Assembly (NCBI RefSeq): GCF_014075995.1
Contig: NZ_CP055153.1
Location: forward strand, 744,001 to 808,000
Direction: 5' to 3'
DNA length: 64,000 bases
Origin: Adhaeribacter radiodurans
GTDB lineage: Bacteria; Bacteroidota; Bacteroidia; Cytophagales; Hymenobacteraceae
Each line of letters starts with the position of its first letter. Positions within the stretch are counted from its first letter, which is position 1. Positions 46,176 to 56,468 of the stretch are shown piece by piece. Under the pieces are notes generated by a model. The model saw nothing but the letters and a program-made list of their open reading frames with translations. It was not told the origin of the DNA and searched no databases. The translations under genes and the position numbers were made by a program.

Positions 46176-46836
46176 GCAGATACCTTTTGTAAAATTACAA
46201 ATTTACATGTTCTGCTAAAGGTAAAATTGTAAATAACAATCAAATATAAGGAGTAACGGTTTACTCATATTTGTAGAATTATTTTATAAGTAGGTACTGG
46301 AGTATAATGGGTAGGAGATAAATCACTATTAAAAGTAGAAGCATCCGGAATAGATAGTCAATAAAAATTTAGCAATTCAGAGGTGACTTTATTTATAATA
46401 ATAAACCCTCTGCTAAAAAATCAGTAATACATTAATTATAGAAGATCAAAGAATGAACTAAGTTTAGGTTGGAAAAGCGTAATTAGGTTTGTTGCTAATA
46501 ATTACAGTATTTTGCTAATGTAATTAATAAGATAAATGCATAATAGGCTAAGATAGAACAGAATAATGCTAAAGAATATGGTAAAGAAGTAGACAAAAAC
46601 ATTAAATAGCTTAAGAAAAACAATGTTTAAATCTTAAATATATTGTTTTTATTTTCCCTGACTCTCCTGCAAATGGCTAAATATTTTTAAAGTAAAATCT
46701 GTTATTTATGCATATTTTATAATTTAAAAATATTCTAAATTATGTAGTTAATTAGTCTTTATTTATTGGTAATCAATTGTTTAAATAACTACAAATGGCG
46801 TAGTGCTAAGAAGGGCCAAAAATCTAGATTATTATG

Positions 46837-46867
46837 TTTGAATAATAGAATTCGCATAGTAGATTTG
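46837..46867 (+). promoter_or_regulatory. Promoter of the act-cox operon
   Basis: TTTG (46837-46840), a 19-base spacer and TAGATTTG (46860-46867) match the Bacteroidota sigma-A pattern exactly. The -7 element is 45 bases before the actA ATG. Confidence 0.8.
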
Positions 46868-46911
46868 TGCCCGTAATGTAGTTTCACCTTACTAAAAAAG
46901 CGATCCTGGCT

Positions 46912-48219
46912 ATGATTAGCTGTAAAATCAAATCAACATATTCGTTCTTTTTATCTCTACTATTTTTTCTTTTAACTGTATTTTCTTCTTTTGCTCAAGG
47001 TGAACAGGCTTCTGTGAGCCAAGATGGCCTAACGGCAGGTACAGCCTCCGGCGACGATGCTGTTGCAGCTGCCGGCGAAACACTCTTTAAAAATAACTGC
47101 GCCTCTTGCCACGCCATCGGCGAAAAAGTAGTAGGCCCGGCTTTAAGAGATGTTCACAAAAAACATAAGCTGCCCTGGCTAAAAAGCTGGATTCGCAACT
47201 CAAGCCAAATGGTGCAGAGCGGGGATAAGGAAGCCGTTGCTTTATTTAATGAGTACGATAAGCAACAGATGCCCAGCTTTGCTTTCTCCGATGACCAGCT
47301 TACTGCTGTTATTAAGTACATAGAAAAGGCAAGCGCGGCGCCTGCTGCTTTGCCTGCTGATCCGGGTACTGGAGGTTCTGGTGTAGCAGAAGGAGGAACC
47401 GATGGGCCGGGGGGAGGTGCTGCCGCCGCGGGTGCAGCTGGTAAATACCTGGATTATGTATTAATAGCTCTTATTGTTATTTTAATTGTAATGGTTATTA
47501 CCTTATTAATCATCGCTAATATTTTAGGCGATTATTTAAGAGGTAAAAAAGACTTAGACGGCAGAGACTTAGAATTAGTAAATCAGCGGTTCGATTTTTC
47601 AAAAATTTATAAGTCCAGAGCCGTTCAGGTAATTGTAGGGTTAATTTTCGCCGTAGTAATTTTAGATGCTTTAATAGAAGAAACCTACGGTGTGGGTATT
47701 CAACAAGGATACCAGCCTACTCAGCCTATCGCCTTCTCGCACGCTTTGCACGCTGGCCAATACGAAATTAACTGTAACTATTGCCACACTTCCGTTTACA
47801 AAAGCAAGAATGCAAATATTCCATCGGCAAATATTTGTATGAATTGCCATAGTCAGATTAAAAAGGAATCACCAGAGATTCAAAAAATTTATCGGGCTAT
47901 TGAAAATAACAAACCAATCGAATGGGTGCGTATTCATAACTTGCCGGATTTGGCTTACTTTAATCACTCTCAACATACTCAAGTAGGTAAGATAGAATGC
48001 CAGACTTGCCACGGTCAAATTCAGAACATGCAGGTAGTGTATCAGTATTCGCCTCTTACTATGGGTTGGTGTATTAACTGCCACCGCGAAACGCCGCTGA
48101 ATACACAAGGCAATAAATACTACGATAATCTGGTGAAACTGCACGATGAAGCTAATAAAGGAATGGCGTTTACAGTATCCTCTAACGGTGGTACTGAATG
48201 TTCCAAATGCCATTACTAA
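46912..48219 (+). CDS. actA: Alternative complex III ActA, six-heme form
   Basis: ActA is the multiheme c-type cytochrome of alternative complex III, which passes electrons from menaquinol oxidation to the oxidase. The 435-residue protein has a signal peptide (about 1-29), then a class I-like monoheme domain with CASCH at 63-67. A glycine/alanine-rich linker and two membrane helices (about 180-210 and 240-257) follow. The C-terminal cytochrome c3-like domain has five more motifs: CNYCH, CMNCH, CQTCH, CINCH, CSKCH. Six CxxCH sites in all; the family is usually described as pentaheme, so the N-terminal domain is an addition. Confidence 0.9.
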   Translation: MISCKIKSTYSFFLSLLFFLLTVFSSFAQGEQASVSQDGLTAGTASGDDAVAAAGETLFKNNCASCHAIGEKVVGPALRDVHKKHKLPWLKSWIRNSSQMVQSGDKEAVALFNEYDKQQMPSFAFSDDQLTAVIKYIEKASAAPAALPADPGTGGSGVAEGGTDGPGGGAAAAGAAGKYLDYVLIALIVILIVMVITLLIIANILGDYLRGKKDLDGRDLELVNQRFDFSKIYKSRAVQVIVGLIFAVVILDALIEETYGVGIQQGYQPTQPIAFSHALHAGQYEINCNYCHTSVYKSKNANIPSANICMNCHSQIKKESPEIQKIYRAIENNKPIEWVRIHNLPDLAYFNHSQHTQVGKIECQTCHGQIQNMQVVYQYSPLTMGWCINCHRETPLNTQGNKYYDNLVKLHDEANKGMAFTVSSNGGTECSKCHY

Positions 48220-48266
48220 TCCTGGTTTAAGTTAGAATTAGAATCTGAGTTTTCTCATTTATATAT

Positions 48267-51266
48267 ATGCAAGAAACAATTAAGTACTGGAAAGGGCTGG
48301 AAGAGCTCGAAAACACTCCTGAATTCAACAAGAATAAACACAATGAATTTGATGCATTTCTTCCGGTAAAAGAAACTTATGGTACAAAAGATAAAGAAGT
48401 TGCTCCTCGGCGCGACTTCTTAAAATTGCTGGGGTTTGGTTTTGCGGCTGCTACTCTTGCTTCCTGCGAAGCTCCGGTTAGAAAAGCTATTCCTTATTTA
48501 AATAAACCAGAAGAAGTAGATCCGGGTATTGCTAACTGGTATGCCTCTACCTACTTTGTTGGAAACGATTATAATAGTGTTCTGGTAAAAACCCGCGAAG
48601 GACGGCCGATAAAGCTGGAAGGAAATCCTTTATCGCCTATTACCAAAGGTGGGTTAAGTGCCCGGGCACAAGCATCGGTGTTAAGTTTATATGATACTAC
48701 CCGGTTACGCCAGCCAATGGCGAATAAAAAAGAAACTACCTGGGAAGCCATAGATCAGGAAATTGCTGGTAAACTTAGAGGCGCGCGCGGCAAAGTAGCG
48801 ATTATTTCCCCTACCATTATCAGCCCAACTACTAAAAAAGCCATTGCTGAATTTGGATCTAAATTTACTTCCTTTGAGCATGTAATGTACGATGCTAATT
48901 CAGCGAATGGATTACTAAAAGCAAATGGTGGCGTAATACCGGGGTATGACTTTAGCAAAGCAAATGTAATTGTAAGTATTGGGGCTGATTTTTTAGGAAC
49001 CTGGCTTTCTCCGGTTGAATACGCCAAACAATATATTAGCACCCGTAAAGTAGGCAAAGATAAGCCTACTATGTCCAGACATTACCAGTTCGAGTCTGCT
49101 TTTACGCTTACAGGCGCAAACGCTGATGTACGGGTACCGGTAAAACCATCTGAACAAGGTCAGGTAGTGGCTGCTCTCTATAATAGAATTACTGGTGGAA
49201 ACGCTGGTGGTGGTTATAGTAATGCCAGATTAGATGCAGCAGCTAAAGAATTATTAGCAAACCGGGGAGCCGCTTTAGTAGTAGCAGGTTCGAACGATGT
49301 AGCTGTACAAACTTTAGTAGCCGAAATCAACCGTACTTTAGGTGCTCAGGGAGCAACTATTTCTAATACTCCTTCTCTTATTCGTCAGGGAGATGATGCA
49401 GCCATGATACGGCTGGTAAATGAAATGAATAATGGTTCAGTTGGAGCCGTAATTTTCTATAATGCCAACCCTATTTATGATCATCCTCTTTCAACTAAAC
49501 TTGCCAGTGGCTTAGAAAAAGTTGGAGTTAAAATCTCATTTGCGGATCGGTTAGACGAAACAGCTAATTTAGTAAATTACGTTTGCCCGGATAATAATTA
49601 CTTGGAATCCTGGAATGATTACGAACCAAAAAGTGGCCAATTTTCACTAGCACAACCGGCAATTACCCCTATTTTTACTACACGCCAAGCGCAGGAATCT
49701 CTGTTAAGATGGGCTGGCAATAATACTTCTTACTACGATTATCTGCAGGCAAACTGGCGTGGAACTCTCGGTTCTCAGGCAGCTTGGGATAAAGCAGTTC
49801 ACGATGGAGTGTTTACTGGTACTTCTTCTTCCTCCACTACAACATCCGCACCGGCCTTAACCCCAGCAGCAGCTTTAACTCAAATTACTTCCGGAAAACA
49901 AGGCGGAGGAATTGAAGCCGTTATTTACGAAACGGTAGCTATAGGCACGGGCCAGGAAGCAAATAACCCTTGGTTGCAAGAATTGCCTGATCCAATTACT
50001 AAGGCTACTTGGGATAATTACGTTACTATTCCGCGGGATTATGCTGTACAGGAAAAAATAGAACAAGGTGATATTTTGAAGGTGACAGCCAGTGGGGTTA
50101 GTATTGAATTACCTGCTTTAGTTCAGCCGGGTCAAGCAAAAGGTTCAGTTGGAATTGCTTTAGGTTATGGTCGTACCAATGCAGGGCCAGTTGCTAATGG
50201 CGTTGGTGCAAATGCATTTAAATTAGTTTCTTTAACCAATAATAGTTTAACCTATTATACCCCGGTAACTATAGAAAAAACCAGGGCACAAAAAGAAATT
50301 GCTCAGACCCAAACGCACCATACTATTATGGACCGTCTGGTAGTGCAAGAGGCTACCCTCAGCAATTACCAGAAAGATAGAAAAGTAACGGAGTACGTTA
50401 AAATTGCTACTCCGGACGGACCTCAGACTCCTAGTAAAGTATCATTATGGCAAGACTATGAGTACAAAAATCACCATTGGGGAATGGTGATAGACTTAAA
50501 TTCTTGTATTGGGTGCGGCTCGTGCGTAATTGGCTGTAATGTTGAGAATAACGTAGCGGTAGTAGGAAAGCAAGAAGTTTTAAATCGCCGTGAAATGCAC
50601 TGGATGCGTATTGACCGGTATTATAGCAGCGATGCTCACAAATCGGATAAAGATAAAGGAACCATTGACCGGTATCAGGCAATGGAAGACCCTTCTGAAA
50701 ATCCGCAGGTAATCTTTCAGCCAATGCTATGCCAGCACTGTAATCACGCTCCTTGCGAAACAGTATGTCCGGTAGCAGCCACTACTCACAGCACCGAAGG
50801 TATCAATCAAATGGTGTATAATCGTTGTGTAGGTACCCGTTATTGCGCCAATAACTGCCCATATAAAGTTCGCCGGTTTAACTGGTTTGCTTATTATGAT
50901 AATGAAAAATTCAGAGAGCAAAACCCACAAATGAACACCGACTTAGGTCGTATGGTGTTAAATCCAGATGTTACCGTTCGGGCTCGTGGTGTAATGGAAA
51001 AATGTACTTTCTGTGTGCAGCGGATTCAATTAGGTAAGTTAGAAGCCAAAAAGCAGAATAGACGTCCGAAAGACGGAGAAATTATAACCGCTTGTGCGCA
51101 GTCTTGTCCTACTAATGCTATCATTTTCGGGGATATGAAAGATCCTAATAGCCAAGTATCGCAAATAATACGCGAACAAGAAGGCGAAAGAGCTTTCCAT
51201 GTATTAGAAGAAATTAATACACAACCGAATGTTACTTATTTAACTAAAATAAGAAACATAGTTTAA
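48267..51266 (+). CDS. actB: Alternative complex III iron-sulfur subunit ActB
   Basis: ActB (999 residues) fuses a molybdopterin-oxidoreductase-like domain, thought not to bind molybdenum in this complex, to a four-cluster ferredoxin-like domain. A twin-arginine signal RRDFLKLLGFG at 48-58 leads to LASC at 64-67, a possible lipobox. Cluster ligands are CIGCGSCVIGC (about 747), CQHCNHAPCETVC (about 821), CVGTRYCANNC (about 853), and CTFC (about 912) with CAQSC (about 942). A serine/threonine/alanine-rich stretch near 520 (GTSSSSTTTSAPALTP) looks like a flexible linker. It likely accepts electrons from quinol via ActC and passes them to ActA. Confidence 0.92.
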   Translation: MQETIKYWKGLEELENTPEFNKNKHNEFDAFLPVKETYGTKDKEVAPRRDFLKLLGFGFAAATLASCEAPVRKAIPYLNKPEEVDPGIANWYASTYFVGNDYNSVLVKTREGRPIKLEGNPLSPITKGGLSARAQASVLSLYDTTRLRQPMANKKETTWEAIDQEIAGKLRGARGKVAIISPTIISPTTKKAIAEFGSKFTSFEHVMYDANSANGLLKANGGVIPGYDFSKANVIVSIGADFLGTWLSPVEYAKQYISTRKVGKDKPTMSRHYQFESAFTLTGANADVRVPVKPSEQGQVVAALYNRITGGNAGGGYSNARLDAAAKELLANRGAALVVAGSNDVAVQTLVAEINRTLGAQGATISNTPSLIRQGDDAAMIRLVNEMNNGSVGAVIFYNANPIYDHPLSTKLASGLEKVGVKISFADRLDETANLVNYVCPDNNYLESWNDYEPKSGQFSLAQPAITPIFTTRQAQESLLRWAGNNTSYYDYLQANWRGTLGSQAAWDKAVHDGVFTGTSSSSTTTSAPALTPAAALTQITSGKQGGGIEAVIYETVAIGTGQEANNPWLQELPDPITKATWDNYVTIPRDYAVQEKIEQGDILKVTASGVSIELPALVQPGQAKGSVGIALGYGRTNAGPVANGVGANAFKLVSLTNNSLTYYTPVTIEKTRAQKEIAQTQTHHTIMDRLVVQEATLSNYQKDRKVTEYVKIATPDGPQTPSKVSLWQDYEYKNHHWGMVIDLNSCIGCGSCVIGCNVENNVAVVGKQEVLNRREMHWMRIDRYYSSDAHKSDKDKGTIDRYQAMEDPSENPQVIFQPMLCQHCNHAPCETVCPVAATTHSTEGINQMVYNRCVGTRYCANNCPYKVRRFNWFAYYDNEKFREQNPQMNTDLGRMVLNPDVTVRARGVMEKCTFCVQRIQLGKLEAKKQNRRPKDGEIITACAQSCPTNAIIFGDMKDPNSQVSQIIREQEGERAFHVLEEINTQPNVTYLTKIRNIV

Positions 51267-51355
51267 GTAGGAGGAGTACTTCTGATAAAAGCAGGGATAC
51301 TTAAAAAGATTAGTAAATCGGAATAAATATTTACCAGAAACAATCAATTAAACAT

Positions 51356-52783
51356 ATGCAGCATGTATCTCCGATAAGGGAACCTCTTGTAACAGGGGGG
51401 AAAACATATCATGACATCACCGAAGATATTAGTCGGCAGGTAGAGGCGAAACCTAATATTCGCTGGGCACTTGCATTGGCAGTATCCTTATTTTTCTTAG
51501 GGATTTTTATATATTCTGTATACCGTACTTTATGGTATGGAATAGGAGAGTGGGGTTTGAATAAAACTGTAGGATGGGCTTGGGATATTACCAACTTTGT
51601 GTGGTGGGTAGGTATTGGCCACGCTGGTACGCTTATTTCAGCTATTCTCTTACTATTCCGGCAAAAGTGGAGAAATTCCATTAACCGTGCAGCTGAGGCG
51701 ATGACCATTTTTGCAGTTATTTGTGCAGCTATGTTCCCAGTTTTACACATGGGGCGCCCTTGGTTAGCTTACTGGGTATTACCTCTACCCAATACCTTTG
51801 GTTCTTTGTGGGTAAACTTTAATTCTCCTTTGCTTTGGGACGTATTTGCGATTTCTACTTATTTTACGGTTTCCCTAGTATTCTGGTATTTAGGTTTAGT
51901 TCCAGATTTTGCTACTATTCGCGACCGGGCTACGGGTCCAATAGCTCGTCGCGCTTATGCTTTATTAAGCTTAGGCTGGACGGGTTCTGCTAAGCATTGG
52001 TCCCGTTACGAAACTGTATCGTTAATTTTGGCAGGGGTATCTACTCCACTCGTGCTTTCGGTACATACCATTGTATCCATGGACTTTGCAACTGCGGTAA
52101 TTCCAGGTTGGCATACTACCATCTTTCCGCCTTACTTTGTTGCGGGTGCTATTTTCTCAGGTTTTGCGATGGTATTAACTTTAATGATTATTACCCGCGA
52201 TGTATTTTTCTTAAAGGATTATATAACCCTGGAGCACATCGAATCCATGAATAAAATTATTATTCTAACGGGTTCTATTGTAGGTATAGCTTATATCACT
52301 GAGTTCTTTATAGCTTGGTATTCAGGGGTAGAATATGAACAATATGCCTTTATAAACCGGGCAACCGGACCGTACTGGTGGGCTTATTGGTCTATGATGA
52401 CCTGTAACGTAATTACACCACAACTTTTCTGGGTTCGCAAAATCAGAAGAAGCATTGTTGCCACTTTCATTATTACCATATTTGTTAATATAGGTATGTG
52501 GTTCGAGCGTTTCGTTATTATTGTTACTTCGTTGCACCGCGATTATTTGCCATCCAGCTGGGTAATGTTTTATCCTACTAAAATAGATGTGGGTATTTAC
52601 GTGGGTACCTTAGGCTTATTCTTTACCTTGTTCTTGTTATTTGCTAAGTACTTCCCGGTAATAAACATGTTCGAAGTAAAAACTATTTTAAAATCATCAT
52701 CTGGTGTGCCGCATACTTTAGAACCCGAAAAATCAATGCACGCTACTACACCTGTAACTCATCAAAACAGACATCATGACTAA
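51356..52783 (+). CDS. actC: Alternative complex III membrane subunit ActC
   Basis: ActC (475 residues) is an NrfD/PsrC-type integral membrane protein with about ten helices. It forms the quinol-binding site next to ActB. Conserved patterns include [37 protein letters not shown] and a buried arginine-rich loop. The C-terminal tail is polar and histidine-containing ([14 protein letters not shown]). The start is the ATG at 51356. It overlaps actD by eight bases. Confidence 0.92.
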   Translation: MQHVSPIREPLVTGGKTYHDITEDISRQVEAKPNIRWALALAVSLFFLGIFIYSVYRTLWYGIGEWGLNKTVGWAWDITNFVWWVGIGHAGTLISAILLLFRQKWRNSINRAAEAMTIFAVICAAMFPVLHMGRPWLAYWVLPLPNTFGSLWVNFNSPLLWDVFAISTYFTVSLVFWYLGLVPDFATIRDRATGPIARRAYALLSLGWTGSAKHWSRYETVSLILAGVSTPLVLSVHTIVSMDFATAVIPGWHTTIFPPYFVAGAIFSGFAMVLTLMIITRDVFFLKDYITLEHIESMNKIIILTGSIVGIAYITEFFIAWYSGVEYEQYAFINRATGPYWWAYWSMMTCNVITPQLFWVRKIRRSIVATFIITIFVNIGMWFERFVIIVTSLHRDYLPSSWVMFYPTKIDVGIYVGTLGLFFTLFLLFAKYFPVINMFEVKTILKSSSGVPHTLEPEKSMHATTPVTHQNRHHD

Positions 52784-53300
52784 TAAGAAGTTTATCTTAG
52801 GTGTTTTTGAAGAAGAAGAAGTCCTTCTTCAAGCTATAGAAAATATTAGGGCGGCGGGTACTAAAATTTATGAAGTATTTACCCCTTTTCCAATCCATGG
52901 TATTGATGATGTATTAGGCATAAAACGTTCGCGATTACCAATTGCAGCCTTTTTATATGGTTGTGCTGGTTTAGCGTTTGCTTTATGGATGCAGATTTAC
53001 ATGCTTGGCTTTGACTGGCCCATGATAATTGGCGGTAAGCCCCACGTTGCCCTGCCCGCATTTATTCCGGTAAGCTTTGAGTTAACAGTTTTTTGTACAG
53101 CTCATGGTATGGTACTCACATTTTTGATTATATGTGGCTTATATCCGCGGTTAAAGGTGCCGGTATTTGATGTGCGCTCCACAGACGATAAATTTGTGAT
53201 GGCCATAGAGGTAAAAGATGGTGTAACAGATGTTAACAAAGTAAATGACCTGCTTCGCTCCAACGGAGCCGTTGAAGTAAACGAGAAAGAGGTAGTATAA
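52776..53300 (+). CDS. actD: Alternative complex III subunit ActD
   Basis: ActD (174 residues) is the DUF3341-family membrane subunit. Two hydrophobic helices (about 60-80 and 100-125) follow a short ferredoxin-like N-terminal region with [15 protein letters not shown] conserved soluble C-terminal segment [19 protein letters not shown] follows. It starts within actC and ends two bases before actE, so it is tightly coupled to both. Confidence 0.9.
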   Translation: MTNKKFILGVFEEEEVLLQAIENIRAAGTKIYEVFTPFPIHGIDDVLGIKRSRLPIAAFLYGCAGLAFALWMQIYMLGFDWPMIIGGKPHVALPAFIPVSFELTVFCTAHGMVLTFLIICGLYPRLKVPVFDVRSTDDKFVMAIEVKDGVTDVNKVNDLLRSNGAVEVNEKEVV

Positions 53301-53302
53301 AA

Positions 53303-53974
53303 ATGAAAAATAAACTAAAAGACGGTTTAAAAATATCGCTGCTAACTTTTACTGTAGTTTCAGTCGTTGCATGTAGTAAAGCTCCGAATGATCCCGGAAC
53401 ACAATATGCTCCTCAGATGTACGATGATCCATCTTATGAAGCTTTAAGGCAAGCAGATTATAACACAGTTAATCCGGGCCGTATGAATATGCGCGTACCA
53501 GCAAAAAATACTATTCCCCGGGGAAAGCTGGCCTACTTTAATCATATCCCAAAGAATGATAGCTTAAATCAGGCAAATGGTTTAAAAAATCCACTTGTGG
53601 CCAACGAACAAGTTTTAGAAGAAGGGCAGGTTTTGTATGAACGTTTTTGCCAACATTGCCATGGGGCCGAAGGGGAAGGAAACGGAAAAGTAGGTGCTGT
53701 GTTTAAAGGGGTTGCCAATCTGAAATCAGATGCTTTAAAAGTGGCAAGTATGGGGCATATTTATCACGTAATTACCAATGGTAAAGGACGTATGATGCCT
53801 CATGGCTCCCAACTAACACCCGATGAACGTTGGAAGATTACTCTATACGTAAAGAATACTTTACAAGGTGCCGGGGAGCAAGCAACAGAGGTAGATAGCG
53901 AGGCAGCAACGGAAGCTTCTTCCAGCGACGGTGATAATGTACAGCAAGCAACTGGACTTACTAATACTCAATAA
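53303..53974 (+). CDS. actE: Alternative complex III cytochrome c ActE
   Basis: ActE (223 residues) is a lipid-anchored monoheme cytochrome c. A signal with lipobox VVACSKAP (Cys24) anchors it. The heme site CQHCH is near residue 116, in ERFCQHCHGAEGEGNGKVG, with a likely methionine ligand in GRMMPHGSQL. A polar, acidic C-terminal tail (EATEASSSDGD) is probably disordered. It can accept electrons from ActA and pass them to the oxidase. Confidence 0.91.
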   Translation: MKNKLKDGLKISLLTFTVVSVVACSKAPNDPGTQYAPQMYDDPSYEALRQADYNTVNPGRMNMRVPAKNTIPRGKLAYFNHIPKNDSLNQANGLKNPLVANEQVLEEGQVLYERFCQHCHGAEGEGNGKVGAVFKGVANLKSDALKVASMGHIYHVITNGKGRMMPHGSQLTPDERWKITLYVKNTLQGAGEQATEVDSEAATEASSSDGDNVQQATGLTNTQ

Positions 53975-54021
53975 CTAACCTGGTTCTAATAGTTAATTAC
54001 AAGCGTAAAATTTTACAAATA

Positions 54022-55293
54022 ATGTTAGAAGAAAGACTAAGTATTTCTAGAAGAACAAATAACCAGTTCTATTTAATGATAGGAATAGGTTTGGTGCTAC
54101 TGGTATTGGGAATATTTTTGACCATGAATGGGGGAGGTTCGCACCATGGTTCTCCAGAGCACGAAACGGCCACAGCCGGAGGGCATCATGCTATAGATTG
54201 GAAGAATAGATTATTTGCTAACCTTTGGTTAAACAATGTTTATTTTACTGGTATAGCAGTAATTGGTTTATTTTTTACTGCAGTACAATATGTATCTTAT
54301 GCAGGATGGTCTGTTTTAATAAAACGGGTTTTAGAAGCATTTGGTTATTATTTACCCGTAGGAGCAATAGTTATGTTAGTCGTATTTTTGATAGGACAAC
54401 ACCAATTATTTCACTGGACGGACCATACTTTGTACGAAGAAGGTAATCCAAATTACGATCCTATTATTGCCGGGAAAGCTAGCTTCTTAAATATTCCATT
54501 CTATCTCATCCGGATGGTAGGTTATTTTGCTCTTTGGATTATATTTTTCATTTGGATGCGCAAGCAATCAGTAGCCGAAGATTTAGAAGGTGGGCTTGAT
54601 TATTACAACAAAAGCATCCGTATTGGAGCCATGTTCCTGGTGGTATTTGGAGTAACCTCTTCTCTTTCAGCCTGGGATTGGGTATTATCGATCGATACCC
54701 ATTGGTTCAGTACAATGTTTGGCTGGTATGTATTTGCTAGTTGGTTCGTATCTGGCTTGGCAGCTACTACATTAGCCGTTATTGTTTTAAAACAAAATGG
54801 TTATTTGCAAATGGTAAATGCTAACCATTTGCATGATTTAGGAAAATTTGTTTTTGCTTTTAGTATTTTCTGGACTTACGTTTGGTTTTCGCAATTTATG
54901 TTGATTTGGTACGCCAATATCCCAGAAGAATCAATCTACTTTATGGAAAGATTAGGGGGTTACAAAGACCATTATACCTGGATTTTCTTCGTTAACCTAA
55001 TTGTAAATTTTGTTTTTCCTTTCTTGGTGCTAATGACCAGAGATGCTAAAAGGCAAATAATTATGCTTAAATTGGTGTGTATAGCATTGTTATTCGGACA
55101 TTGGTTAGACTTTTATTTAATGATTATGCCAGGTACAATGCGGGGAGAAAGTGGATTCGGATTTATTGAGTTAGGGGCGGCTCTTCTTTTTCTGGGTATA
55201 TTTTTAGTAACCTTTACCCGGGGATTATCTAAAGCGTCGCTGGTACCAATTAATCACCCATTCTTAGAAGAAAGTATTCACCATACTGTTTAA
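54022..55293 (+). CDS. actF: Alternative complex III membrane subunit ActF
   Basis: ActF (423 residues) is an integral membrane subunit related to ActC, with about ten helices and no cofactor motif. It scaffolds the complex and may take part in proton transfer. Residues typical for the subunit are WDWVLSIDTHWFSTMFGWY and FVFAFSIFWTYVWFSQFML. The first periplasmic loop is glycine/histidine-rich (GGGSHHGSPEHETATAGGHH). Confidence 0.91.
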   Translation: MLEERLSISRRTNNQFYLMIGIGLVLLVLGIFLTMNGGGSHHGSPEHETATAGGHHAIDWKNRLFANLWLNNVYFTGIAVIGLFFTAVQYVSYAGWSVLIKRVLEAFGYYLPVGAIVMLVVFLIGQHQLFHWTDHTLYEEGNPNYDPIIAGKASFLNIPFYLIRMVGYFALWIIFFIWMRKQSVAEDLEGGLDYYNKSIRIGAMFLVVFGVTSSLSAWDWVLSIDTHWFSTMFGWYVFASWFVSGLAATTLAVIVLKQNGYLQMVNANHLHDLGKFVFAFSIFWTYVWFSQFMLIWYANIPEESIYFMERLGGYKDHYTWIFFVNLIVNFVFPFLVLMTRDAKRQIIMLKLVCIALLFGHWLDFYLMIMPGTMRGESGFGFIELGAALLFLGIFLVTFTRGLSKASLVPINHPFLEESIHHTV

Positions 55294-55319
55294 GTAGATA
55301 CCATTAAAAACATTCTGTA

Positions 55320-56366
55320 ATGATTACATTCGCTATAGTTTTATCAATAATTCTGATTGGAGTAATACTAGCTCTACTCTTTCGAATACAAATACTTTCC
55401 TCTATTTATAGCGGAAGTTTTCAAAAAAGAGCAAGTAAGAGTAATAAAATCAATGCAGTTCTTTTTTTGTTATTTTTAATAGTTGGTGGAGTTGCTTTTA
55501 TCTGGTCTTTCCAGAATGCAGAAGCACGCATTCATATTCCGGTGGGCTCCGTTCACGGAGTATGGATTGATGATATGTTCTGGTTAACAATGGTAATTAT
55601 AGGAATTGTGTTTGTAATAACTCAAATTCTACTTTTTTACTATTCTTATCGCTATCAGTACAAAGACGAAAAAAAAGCTTACTACTTCCCTCATAATAAT
55701 AAGCTGGAAATTATTTGGACAATGATTCCTGCTGTAGTAATGGCGCTATTAGTATTTAAAGGTTGGAAAACCTGGACAAAAATTACAGATCCGGCTCCTA
55801 GAGAGGCAATGGTGGTAGAAATAGTGGGTAAACAATTTAACTGGATTGCTCGCTATCCGGGTAATGATAATGCTTTAGGTACTGTAAGAACAAACCTGAT
55901 TGATGCAACTAATGAGTTGGGTATAGATTTTTCTGATCAAAGAAGTGCAGATGATATCTTACCTAGTGAGATTCATATCCCAAAAGGGCGCCCGGTGTTG
56001 TTTAAAATCCGGTCTCGGGATGTAATCCATAGTTTTTACCTGCCTCATTTCCGGGCACAAATGCATGCTGTACCAGGTATGCCTACCAAGTTTTGGTTTG
56101 TACCAACTAAAACAACTGCGGACATGGCCACGGAAACAGGTAACCCCGATTTTAAATACGAATTAGTTTGTAATCAAATTTGTGGGGCAAACCACTTTGC
56201 TATGCGGGCGGTGGTAATTGTGGATGAACCAGAAGAATATCAAAAATGGATGTCTGCGCAAAAAGCATTTGTGGCAGATAAACCAGAATTACTTAAAAAT
56301 ATAAAGACTCCTCAAGGAATCGTTTTAGATTCTAAAACAGAAGCCCCTGGTAAGGCTGCGCTATAA
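55320..56366 (+). CDS. coxB: Cytochrome c oxidase subunit II (CuA)
   Basis: CoxB (348 residues) holds the binuclear CuA centre that takes electrons from cytochrome c. The CuA loop is visible as CNQICGANHFAMRAVV near residue 282, with HSFYLPHFRAQMHAVPG earlier supplying a histidine ligand. Three hydrophobic segments precede the cupredoxin domain (about 5-20, 48-63, 90-110). It starts 26 bases after actF, which suggests that the complexes are made together. Confidence 0.95.
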   Translation: MITFAIVLSIILIGVILALLFRIQILSSIYSGSFQKRASKSNKINAVLFLLFLIVGGVAFIWSFQNAEARIHIPVGSVHGVWIDDMFWLTMVIIGIVFVITQILLFYYSYRYQYKDEKKAYYFPHNNKLEIIWTMIPAVVMALLVFKGWKTWTKITDPAPREAMVVEIVGKQFNWIARYPGNDNALGTVRTNLIDATNELGIDFSDQRSADDILPSEIHIPKGRPVLFKIRSRDVIHSFYLPHFRAQMHAVPGMPTKFWFVPTKTTADMATETGNPDFKYELVCNQICGANHFAMRAVVIVDEPEEYQKWMSAQKAFVADKPELLKNIKTPQGIVLDSKTEAPGKAAL

Positions 56367-56468
56367 TTATAAGCAAAGAACCAGATATATTATAGGCTTA
56401 GATGGTGTGTTTATTTACTAAATTAGACCTGATTAGCGCAAAAGTTTGTACACGAATAATAATTTAAT

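Larger units (their letters stand above)
46112..46911. other. 800-base divergent intergenic region, rpsF and act operon
   Basis: This AT-rich gap separates the divergent rpsF and actA genes. Promoters are visible at each end (46146-46175 minus, 46837-46867 plus). Between them I see no convincing open frame, tRNA or repeat tract of the heptamer type. A weak stem CAGAGG...CCTCTG with inner TTTATT/AATAAA (46378-46412) is the only structure noted. Confidence 0.7.

Noticed and set aside
46378-46412. A small RNA terminator in the rpsF-actA gap
   Set aside because: The stem is short and interrupted, with a weak T run. I could not identify a promoter for an RNA ending there.
48267-51266. ActB as a molybdenum oxidoreductase (formate dehydrogenase or polysulfide reductase)
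   Set aside because: The gene order actA-B-C-D-E-F and the following oxidase genes identify alternative complex III, in which this domain is not thought to bind molybdenum. The moa genes at the start of the window are 47 kb away and give no support.
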